From: Candidatus Omnitrophota bacterium
GTDB taxonomy: Bacteria > Omnitrophota > Gorgyraeia > Velamenicoccales > Velamenicoccaceae
Length of the DNA: 50,314 nt
Direction: 5' to 3'
Assembly: GCA_020052645.1 (NCBI GenBank)
Contig: JAGVOQ010000033.1
Coordinates: 1 to 50,314, forward strand
Shown here: positions 44,756 to 50,314 of the stretch, piece by piece
Position numbering within the stretch: the first letter of the stretch is position 1
Layout: every line of letters begins with the position of its first letter
Notes under the pieces: model-generated
The model's database searches: none
What the model saw: the letters and a program-made list of their open reading frames with translations, nothing else
Told to the model about the DNA's origin: nothing
Program-made: the position numbers and the translations under genes

Positions 44756-44913
44756 AGAAGATCAAAGTTTCTCACAAAGGAAGGATCTGCAAGCATCCTG
44801 CCTGTAAGATATTCTTAAGTATTTACAATCATGAGTGCTATTGTTACCTGCACCAGGATAAATTAATAATTCAGGATAGCATTCGAGGGGCCGCGCATTT
44901 GGCGAAAGTTTGA
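44752..44913 (+). CDS. Small Cys/His-rich protein, zinc-finger-like
   Basis: A 53-residue protein that starts as ATGA inside the radical-SAM stop codon, so it is translationally coupled. Cysteines at 13, 18, 29 and 31 and histidines at 15, 27 and 34 (RICKHPACK, HECYCYLHQDK) suggest a metal-binding knuckle of the form C-x4-C-x10-C-x-C-x2-H. The rest is basic and short. I do not recognise a named family; small zinc-ribbon-like proteins of this type are common in uncultured phyla. Possible roles are nucleic-acid binding or assisting the radical-SAM enzyme. Confidence 0.65.
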   Translation: MKKIKVSHKGRICKHPACKIFLSIYNHECYCYLHQDKLIIQDSIRGAAHLAKV

Positions 44914-44968
44914 CAAGGTTGCGTGATTGACAGTGTTTTTTTAGCCGTTTTTTAGAAGACGAATTTTC

Positions 44969-44996
44969 TTGCCAATTTCAAAATTTCTAATATAAT
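44969..44996 (+). promoter_or_regulatory. Promoter upstream of the TPR protein gene
   Basis: TTGCCA (44969-44974) and a perfect TATAAT (44991-44996), spacing 16. A further TTGACA at 44927-44932 lacks a partner. The transcript would have a leader of about 100 nt before the gene at 45107. Confidence 0.65.
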
Positions 44997-45106
44997 TAGA
45001 ACTTAGTAAATCGCTTGGATCTTTCTTTCAAGAGATTTTAAAAAAGCTCATCTAGGTTGAGTTTTTTAAAACAATATCAACAGAAAGTTTGTGGTATAAA
45101 AATTCT

Positions 45107-46006
45107 ATGAAAACAAAAAATTTTATATGGTGCATGGTTTTTATCGCAAGTTTTATTTTTTTCATTGCTCCTTTTTGTTCGGCTGAATCTATTTTGCTTA
45201 AAAATGGGCAAAAAGTTGAAGGGTTACTTTGGGAAAAATCGGATAAATACGTTAAGCTTGTGATCGATGGTGTTTTGACTACTTTTTTCAGTGATGAAAT
45301 TGATCCCAGCTATTTTGCCAAACAAGAAGCGCCCGCTTTTTCAAAGAATCAGACCTTTTCAACAAATCAGACGGTTTCATCCGGTAAGGCGCCTTTGACA
45401 AAACCGGCAGTGGAATCGGCGGCCAAGGAAGAGAAAATGGCCCCTGGTAAAAAATCCATGATTCTTTGTAAACAAGGCGCCGAATTAGGGGCTCAAGGAA
45501 AATTTAAAGAAGCAGAGGTGCTTTTTAAAGAGGCTATGGCTTTAGCAAGGATCGCCCCGCAGGGATTTGATTCTTTTGCCGTAGGGGGCTTAAGGACATG
45601 CTCAGATGTGAGTTCTGGCGTTATTTCAGATGAAGCTGCGCGTTCTATCGCTCAAGCAGCGGTTTTACTGACCGCTAAACAAGTGGAACAATCCTTGAAA
45701 CTTCTTGAGAAAGTCGCAAAAGATTATCCTGATTATGCGCCTATATGGCATGATCTTGGGCTGAATTATTTGGCAGTGGGGCAGGTCGAGAAGTCTTTAT
45801 CAAGCCTTGAAAAGAGCCTTCGATTGGAATCGGATAATCCGGATACTCTTTTTGCTCTTGGGGCCGCCCAGATCGCCTTAAGTCAGTTTGTTGAAGCGAA
45901 AGCGAATTTAGAAAAAGCCAAAGCCTTGTATTTAGAGCAGGGGCGCAAACCTAATTCTCGCTATATCGATGCGTGGATGAAAAAAATGGCGGAAAAAGCT
46001 CTTTAA
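45107..46006 (+). CDS. Exported TPR-repeat protein
   Basis: A 299-residue protein with an N-terminal signal peptide (MKTKNFIWCMVFIASFIFFI and on, cleavage probably after CSA near 26). A short beta-rich piece follows (ILLKNGQKVEGLLWEKSDKY), as in SH3-like or DUF-type export domains. TPR-type helical repeats lie at about 115-165 and 195-290 (YAPIWHDLGLNYLAVGQVEKSL, TLFALGAAQIALSQFVEAKANL). It likely acts as a scaffold in the periplasm. The ATG at 45107 is preferred as it begins the signal peptide; an upstream TTG at 45089 adds six residues. No good ribosome-binding site is seen. Confidence 0.85.
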   Translation: MKTKNFIWCMVFIASFIFFIAPFCSAESILLKNGQKVEGLLWEKSDKYVKLVIDGVLTTFFSDEIDPSYFAKQEAPAFSKNQTFSTNQTVSSGKAPLTKPAVESAAKEEKMAPGKKSMILCKQGAELGAQGKFKEAEVLFKEAMALARIAPQGFDSFAVGGLRTCSDVSSGVISDEAARSIAQAAVLLTAKQVEQSLKLLEKVAKDYPDYAPIWHDLGLNYLAVGQVEKSLSSLEKSLRLESDNPDTLFALGAAQIALSQFVEAKANLEKAKALYLEQGRKPNSRYIDAWMKKMAEKAL

Positions 46007-46070
46007 AAAAAGTATCTTTTCTTTGATTGTTAAAATTTTTTAATCCTTCAAGCAGATCTTTTAAAGCGCA

Positions 46071-46769
46071 ATGAGTCGAATTGTAAGCCTGATCAGGGAA
46101 AGAATAGTCCGGGAGTTCGACCCGAATTATTCAGATTATGTTTTTGACGGTAAAGAGAAGCGCTATCGCCCGGCGCGTTTTTTTTTAGGGCTTTTCTCAA
46201 AAAAAACACTTGATAAGGAATTCAAGGAAATTTTTGTAAAACAAAAAGAAGGAACGGAATTATTAGATGTGGGGGGAGGGACAGGTTTATTGTCCGGAGT
46301 TTTATTAAAGTATTTTTCGCGAGTTTACGCGATTGAAGTTTCAATAAGAATGCTTTTAGAATCTCATCCGCGGCTTTCTTTAGACCCAAACTATTTTCGA
46401 ATCAACGCGGATATTTTTAAATCTCCTTTTAAAGAAAACAAAACATTTGATGCTATTTTTTGTTCGGATGTTATTCATCATACAGGCAGGCATCCGGAAT
46501 TATTGAATATTTTGAAAAATCTGCTTAAGGACTCAGGGACGCTTGTCATTGTGGATTATCTGCCTGAAAGTCTTAAGACGAAACGGGTTCAATTGTTTGA
46601 AGAACTCTTTATCGAAGATTTGAAGCTTATTGCTCCTGAGGTGCTTGAAACTTATTTTTCAAAAGATGAGTTTTCAACAAGGTATCATCCTATAAGCCGT
46701 TTTGAATATATTTTTATCGCCCAGAAAAAACAAGCACCGATATGTGAGGCGAAGGCCCATTTATCGTAG
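46071..46769 (+). CDS. Class I SAM-dependent methyltransferase
   Basis: A 232-residue methyltransferase. Motif I is LLDVGGGTGLLSG near 65-77, then YAIEVSIRM, and motif IV is FDAIFCSDVIHHTGR. The substrate is unknown. It lies directly before the methanofuran-type genes and its frame ends 45 bases before mfnB. Small-molecule or lipid methylation is most likely from the Methyltransf_11-type fold. Confidence 0.85.
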   Translation: MSRIVSLIRERIVREFDPNYSDYVFDGKEKRYRPARFFLGLFSKKTLDKEFKEIFVKQKEGTELLDVGGGTGLLSGVLLKYFSRVYAIEVSIRMLLESHPRLSLDPNYFRINADIFKSPFKENKTFDAIFCSDVIHHTGRHPELLNILKNLLKDSGTLVIVDYLPESLKTKRVQLFEELFIEDLKLIAPEVLETYFSKDEFSTRYHPISRFEYIFIAQKKQAPICEAKAHLS

Positions 46770-46814
46770 TCCTTGTGAGCAGAGCGAACAAGGGAAAAAT
46801 AAGGAGTTTTGTTC

Positions 46815-47528
46815 ATGAAATTATTGGTGAGCGCGATTGATTGTGGCGAAGCCAGGGCCTGTATAGCCGGCGGTGCGGATATTGTTGATGTAAAAAATCC
46901 TAAGGAAGGCTCTTTGGGGGGACATTCTCCTGAAGTTATAAAGAAGATTCGAAAAATTGTCCCTAAGAGCTTGATCCTTAGCGCTACTGTTGGAGATGTG
47001 CCTAATAAACCCGGCCTTGTCGCCCAAGCGGCCCTGGGTCTTGCTGTTTCCGGTGTAGATTATGTTAAGATCGGCTTGTGTGATCATTTTACCGTCCAAG
47101 AAGCCATTTATCTTGTGCGCCTGTTGGTTCAAGCGATTAAGCCAGTTAATAAAAATATTAAGGTCGCTGTCTGTGGATATGCGGATGCCGCTCTCAAGAG
47201 TTATATCTTACCGAAACATATCCCTCGTATTGTGAAAGAAGCCGGGGCTCAAGTGGCCATGATTGATACATTGTCTAAGGGCGACGGAAAGGGCCTGTTT
47301 TCTTTTCTTTCCGAGGGTGAACTTTTAAGTTTTTCACGTCAGTCTCGGCATTTTGGCCTCCAAGTGGCTTTGGCAGGGAGCCTTAATGAGGAAGATGTTA
47401 TAAGGATAAGGGATAAAAAACTTTGCGATTTGATCGGCGTGAGAACTTTAGCTTGCCGCGGAGGAAAAAGAAGCTCTACGATTTTAGCTCCCCGGGTCAA
47501 AGAAATCAAAAAACTTCTCTCTCAATAA
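46815..47528 (+). CDS. mfnB: (5-formylfuran-3-yl)methyl phosphate synthase, MfnB
   Basis: A 237-residue enzyme of the MfnB (DUF556/UPF0264) family. It condenses two glyceraldehyde-3-phosphates into the furan ring precursor of methanofuran. The active-site stretch VDVKNPKEGSLGG carries Lys27, and VDYVKIGL carries Lys85, both known in MJ1099. GDVPNKPG and IDTLSKGDGKGLF are further conserved segments. I chose the ATG at 46815, nine bases after AAGGAG; the TTG at 46809 is less likely. It is followed by the kinase after three bases. Confidence 0.93.
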   Translation: MKLLVSAIDCGEARACIAGGADIVDVKNPKEGSLGGHSPEVIKKIRKIVPKSLILSATVGDVPNKPGLVAQAALGLAVSGVDYVKIGLCDHFTVQEAIYLVRLLVQAIKPVNKNIKVAVCGYADAALKSYILPKHIPRIVKEAGAQVAMIDTLSKGDGKGLFSFLSEGELLSFSRQSRHFGLQVALAGSLNEEDVIRIRDKKLCDLIGVRTLACRGGKRSSTILAPRVKEIKKLLSQ

Positions 47529-47531
47529 ACG

Positions 47532-48203
47532 ATGTCCACCCTGATTAAAATAGGGGGAAGCCTAACCCCAAATGCTGCCTTAGAGATATTTCATCTTTTA
47601 AAAAAATTCAAAACAAAAGAAAAGATTTTCTTTTTTCCTGGTGGAGGTCTTTTTGCGGATTTGATTCGTACATACAGGAAAGAGGCCGCGCTCAGAGATT
47701 TTACAACACACAGGATGGCTCTTGCGGCGCTTGAGCAGAATGCTTTTCTCTTAAGCGATATCTGTCAATGCCGGTGCCTGACGCGTTTATCGCAAATTAA
47801 AAAAAATAAAGTTTCGCCTGTTGTGATAGCGCCTTACCAACTATTGACTCAGAAGTGGCCTTTTAGCGGTTATAATCTTAATATCGACGTGTTTTCATCG
47901 GACTCATCTGCTCTTTATTTGGCGCATCTTTTGAAAGCAAGATGTATCATCGCAACAGATGTAGACGGGGTTTGTTTGAAAGATCCTAAGACTTCTAAGA
48001 AAAACTTTAAGCTTTTGCCAACGCTTAGCGCGCAGGATTTAAAAAAGATAAAGCGAGGAGGGCCATTGGATGAAACAGTGGCTCGTCTCATGATTAAATA
48101 CAAGTTAAACATCTGGGTTGTGAATGGTAAATACCCTCAAAGGATTCTTGAAATAATCCGTTATAACTCTGTTTCAAAAGGGACTTTTGTGCGATACGCA
48201 TAG
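47532..48203 (+). CDS. mfnE: Amino-acid-kinase-family protein, MfnE-like
   Basis: A 223-residue kinase of the aspartate/uridylate kinase fold. The N-terminus LIKIGGSL and FFFPGGGLFADLIR form the phosphate-binding region, and CIIATDVDGV closes the nucleotide site. Its place right after mfnB points to MfnE, the kinase that activates the aminomethylfuran phosphate in methanofuran synthesis. Identity rests on fold plus context, since this family is broad. Confidence 0.8.
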   Translation: MSTLIKIGGSLTPNAALEIFHLLKKFKTKEKIFFFPGGGLFADLIRTYRKEAALRDFTTHRMALAALEQNAFLLSDICQCRCLTRLSQIKKNKVSPVVIAPYQLLTQKWPFSGYNLNIDVFSSDSSALYLAHLLKARCIIATDVDGVCLKDPKTSKKNFKLLPTLSAQDLKKIKRGGPLDETVARLMIKYKLNIWVVNGKYPQRILEIIRYNSVSKGTFVRYA

Positions 48204-48230
48204 ATCAGGCCTAAGAGGAGAAAAATTATT

Positions 48231-49259
48231 ATGAAAATATTTTTATATGCATTTGAGTTTTTTATGGCCAAACGGTTGCATATCGGCCTTTTGGCTTTTA
48301 TCATCCCTGGTTTTTTTAGAAGCATGAAGCAGTTTAGCGTTGATATTTCTCCTTTAGCTCCTGTTATTTCTTTTTTAATTGTTTGGGCCGCTTACTTGGA
48401 AAATCTTACCACCGATAAAAAAGAAGACAGTTTGGGGGCCGTGCCTCATGGTGTTTCTTTAGCTTTGGAATCCAGGCTTTACCCGATAGAGAAGTTTTAT
48501 CCCTTTATATATCTTTTGGCTCTTATTTTTGCCTGGTCGGAAAGCATGAAATGTTTTCTCTATACGGTATTAGCTATTATTGTTTTTTCAAGTTATGTCC
48601 AGCCTATATTCTATTCCAAAGAGAAAAAGAGGCGTTTTCGATTAAAAGAGATCTATGTTGTTAAAAATTTGATTCCTCCCATGGGTTGGGTTTTATCCGT
48701 AGGGGTGATCCCATTTGTTACGACGCATAGCGTTTGGATTCCTGAGTATAATTTTGGTTTGATTGGCGCGCTTATCTGGTCTTTCAGGGAAGAAATTAAA
48801 TACGATATACCTGATGCTGAAGGCGATAAAAAAGCAGGGATTAAGACGTTCCCGAATGTGTTGGGTGAGAAAAGAACAAAACTGATTCTGACGTTCATTA
48901 ATTTTACGTTACAGGTTTTATTTTTTACCTGTTTATTTTTATTAAAAAGAAATAATCGCACATTGCAACTTGATGCGGCGTTTTATTACATGTATCCGTT
49001 CTTAGCGTCGTTTTTCTACGATTATCAATTTTCTAATCTCTTGTTTGAAAAGAGGAAAAAAGAATATTGCAATATCGGTGTTTTATGGTGGGACATCCTT
49101 TTGATTTTGTTTTTGGGGATTCCGTGGCCTGTCAATATTGTGATTTTTCTTTTCTTAAGGTTTTCAGGCGGCTTGTTGGCCACATCTACTTCTGCTGTAG
49201 ACGCGTTTTTGGATGTTTTGAAATCCGCAGAAGACAAATATTTTAGAGTTAAGGCGTAA
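48231..49259 (+). CDS. UbiA-family prenyltransferase
   Basis: A 342-residue membrane protein. The two Asp-rich Mg2+/prenyl-diphosphate motifs are intact: NLTTDKKED (N-x3-D-x3-D) early and DAEGDKKAG (D-x3-D-x3-G) in the middle. UbiA enzymes attach isoprenoid chains to aromatic or sugar acceptors. The acceptor here is unknown. GGAG before the ATG is clear, and the gene follows the MfnE-like kinase by 27 bases, so it may belong to the same operon. A strong terminator ends it. Confidence 0.88.
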   Translation: MKIFLYAFEFFMAKRLHIGLLAFIIPGFFRSMKQFSVDISPLAPVISFLIVWAAYLENLTTDKKEDSLGAVPHGVSLALESRLYPIEKFYPFIYLLALIFAWSESMKCFLYTVLAIIVFSSYVQPIFYSKEKKRRFRLKEIYVVKNLIPPMGWVLSVGVIPFVTTHSVWIPEYNFGLIGALIWSFREEIKYDIPDAEGDKKAGIKTFPNVLGEKRTKLILTFINFTLQVLFFTCLFLLKRNNRTLQLDAAFYYMYPFLASFFYDYQFSNLLFEKRKKEYCNIGVLWWDILLILFLGIPWPVNIVIFLFLRFSGGLLATSTSAVDAFLDVLKSAEDKYFRVKA

Positions 49260-49277
49260 TTTTTTTAAAAGAAATCT

Positions 49278-49315
49278 AACCCCTTGAAGCGTTGGCGCGT
49301 TTTAAGGGGTTTTTG
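49278..49315 (+). terminator. Intrinsic terminator after the UbiA gene
   Basis: AACCCCTT (49278-49285) pairs with AAGGGGTT (49304-49311), with an inner GCG-TTGG-CGC hairpin, then TTTTGTTT. It ends the methanofuran-type operon. Confidence 0.85.
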
Positions 49316-49364
49316 TTTAATCGAAGCGAAGAAGTTTCTTGAAGCGAGCGTAAGGGGTGTTTGA

Positions 49365-49416
49365 ATGCCCGCTATTCAAGCATCAGCGGGCATCCGCTGA
49401 AGTTCTAGTGGCGGAT
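49365..49416. other. Two adjoining hairpins before module X copy 6
   Basis: ATGCCCGCT (49365-49373) pairs perfectly with AGCGGGCAT (49385-49393). ATCCGC (49392-49397) pairs with GCGGAT (49411-49416). No gene is associated. They could be the front part of the leader that continues with module X at 49433. Confidence 0.5.
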
Positions 49417-49432
49417 GGTTGAATAGGATATG

Positions 49433-49554
49433 ATCCCTGGTTTAAGCGTTTGTAAATATCTTGCCCAGGGATGCCGGGCAAGATATTTACTTCGCAATCT
49501 GCGGGATTAACTTTAGTGGGAAAAGATACCATTATCTTAAGCAAAGTTAAGGAG
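49433..49554 (+). promoter_or_regulatory. RNA module X, copy 6 (without an adjacent gene)
   Basis: P1 is ATCCC (49433-49437) with GGGAT (49503-49507). The inner helix is GGTT with AATC, the covarying partner of GGCC/GGCT in copy 4. A long hairpin is GTAAATATCTTGCCC (49452-49466) with GGGCAAGATATTTAC (49476-49490). The 3' hairpin is TTAACTTT (49507-49514) with AAAGTTAA (49543-49550), directly followed by GGAG (49551-49554). No plus-strand gene begins after that GGAG. Confidence 0.7.
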
Positions 49555-49559
49555 CTCAG

Positions 49560-49673
49560 ACCCCGCCAAAGAGCGGTGAGGATTTCGTGCAGCAAGCACG
49601 CACTTGCCAATCCTTTATGGCAAGGTGCAGAGCAGCAGGCGATGTACTTGCCTCTCAATAAAAGGCAAGGTAC
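49560..49673 (+). other. Series of four hairpins after module X copy 6
   Basis: In order: CCGC/GCGG (49563-49576), CGTGC/GCACG (49586-49600), CTTGCCA/TGGCAAG (49603-49624) and GTACTTGCCT with AGGCAAGGTAC (49644-49673). The last two have one extra G on the 3' strand, the hallmark of module Y. They look like structural RNA, not coding sequence. From 49674 to 49696 there is only TTAAGGAGCTCAA, a second RBS-like stretch without a gene. Confidence 0.5.
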
Positions 49674-49696
49674 GCTAAAATATTACATTAAGGAGC

Positions 49697-50314
49697 TCAA
49701 CTATTATACCAGCGCGGCCTTCGCCATAACCAGCAGGTTTTAACGGACGCCCTGCGCCTGAGCAAGAGAAACGGAATCAAAAGGGTTAAAAATAGCATAT
49801 TGACGATCGTAAAGCTTATATTATTTTTATAGGTTAGAGACTGAAGGTGGGCTGATATCCAACGGAATATTTTGTTTTTGTGGCGGCCGAATAATAAGAA
49901 AAGCTGGGCCAGGGCAATGTTGCTGTGCACAGAAACAAAAAATAATATTTTTTTTAGTCTTTGACGTTTTTCTGTTAAGGCGTAATACAGCACTTTTGGA
50001 GAGTAGCCATCCGAGAAAAAATCTTTTATTTTGAAATTTTTCAACCTGCTGTATTTATCAAATAATAGGGAACCGGGAAAAACAAAGAAACCGGCGAATA
50101 TGGTGTTGGGATTCAATTTTAAGCTGTATTGAATCAAAGTCCTCATGTCGTTATAGGAATCATTCGGCATGCACAAAAGGAAAGAAACAGTGGAGTGAAT
50201 GTGGGGGTATTTATTCTTTAATATCGCACTGGCTTCGAGGCTGGCATCGGTTTTGCCTTTATAATGAAGCGTGTTTAAAGGATTTTTTTCCGCACCTATA
50301 AAGGTGTTGCTTAA
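49697..50314 (-). CDS. C-terminal part of a radical SAM protein (partial)
   Basis: The reading frame is open from the window edge (50314) to the stop at 49697, with no start inside. The fragment begins with residues such as NTFIGAEKNPLNTLHYKGK, then VSFLLCMPNDSYNDMRTLIQ and FAGFFVFPGSLLFDKYSR, which resemble the C-terminal half of B12/radical-SAM enzymes (F-x-x-G-x-P-x-x-x-x-x-D). The last 40 residues are hydrophobic, then basic (LLLRRRASVKTCW), and may be a late, non-conserved extension. It faces the UbiA operon and ends within the structured RNA tract. Confidence 0.7.
   Translation of the reverse strand, partial: LSNTFIGAEKNPLNTLHYKGKTDASLEASAILKNKYPHIHSTVSFLLCMPNDSYNDMRTLIQYSLKLNPNTIFAGFFVFPGSLLFDKYSRLKNFKIKDFFSDGYSPKVLYYALTEKRQRLKKILFFVSVHSNIALAQLFLLFGRHKNKIFRWISAHLQSLTYKNNISFTIVNMLFLTLLIPFLLLRRRASVKTCWLWRRPRWYNS

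Noticed and set aside
49383-49658. Minus-strand ORF in the same region
   Set aside because: It is the complement of the hairpin tract, with no domain and no ribosome-binding site.
49560-49675. tRNA gene
   Set aside because: The hairpins do not form a cloverleaf, and no T-loop GTTCRA or acceptor-stem pairing was found.
49471-49743. A 90-codon plus-strand ORF overlapping the module-X region
   Set aside because: It runs through RNA hairpins, has low-complexity composition and no recognisable domain; likely spurious.

Overview
The window reads as a chromosomal segment of an uncultured, probably anaerobic Gram-negative bacterium. A secretin/type II secretion cluster and TonB-type parts imply an outer membrane. 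The mix of a group 4 [NiFe] hydrogenase, a membrane pyrophosphatase, methanofuran-type enzymes and large B12/radical-SAM proteins resembles candidate phyla such as Omnitrophota. That placement is an inference from gene content only. No rRNA or tRNA gene was recognised.

Layout. 1-4206: tail of a fibronectin-III protein, then a MerR-like regulator, an ExeA-type ATPase, a GspC/PilP-like protein and a secretin with a TonB-like C-terminus. 4396-9221: a large multi-PAS histidine kinase and two stand-alone receiver proteins. 9320-10834: a Met-rich exported protein and an exported MsrB-MsrA fusion. 10831-16078: a long structured leader and a metal-transport operon (DedA, P-type ATPase, UPF0016, TerC). 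16107-19390: CstA on the minus strand and an MFS exporter. 19448-26734: a complete F1Fo ATP synthase operon (atpZ, I, B, E, F, H, A, G, D, C), interrupted between atpB and atpE by about 435 bases of structured RNA. 27003-30322: exbB, exbD and hppA. 30413-40565: a complex-I-like, energy-converting [NiFe] hydrogenase with three antiporter-type subunits and its maturation protease. 40684-42720: a KimA/KUP-like K+ transporter. 42942-44913: two cold-shock proteins, a B12/radical-SAM protein and a 53-residue Cys/His-rich protein. 45107-49259: a TPR protein, a methyltransferase, MfnB, an MfnE-like kinase and a UbiA prenyltransferase. 49697-50314 (minus): the end of another radical-SAM protein.

How it fits together. 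Most of the middle is bioenergetics. The hydrogenase and the pyrophosphatase would build an ion gradient, the ATP synthase would use it, and the K+ importer, ExbBD and metal exporters share the same membrane economy. The c-ring and PPase signature residues look proton-type, not sodium-type.

The most unusual feature is non-coding. Long leaders precede atpE, exbB, the second half of the hydrogenase operon and the K+ transporter, and one further leader (49433-49673) has no gene after it. They contain recurrent RNA modules. Module X has a P1 helix closed by CYCC/GGRG, a long AT-rich hairpin, and a 3' hairpin ending at the ribosome-binding site. Module Y is a hairpin with one bulged G, often linked through a small hairpin Z with loop AGAAA. 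A separate two-helix module W, with a conserved AA bulge and a TCATTAAAG tail, precedes dedA and lies in the atpB-atpE gap. Copies differ by compensatory base changes, so I regard them as real RNA structures and as candidate ion- or energy-responsive cis-regulators. A second repeat family (CCCCGTTAGAGA ... TCTCTAACGGGG) flanks the secretin gene and precedes the first cold-shock gene.
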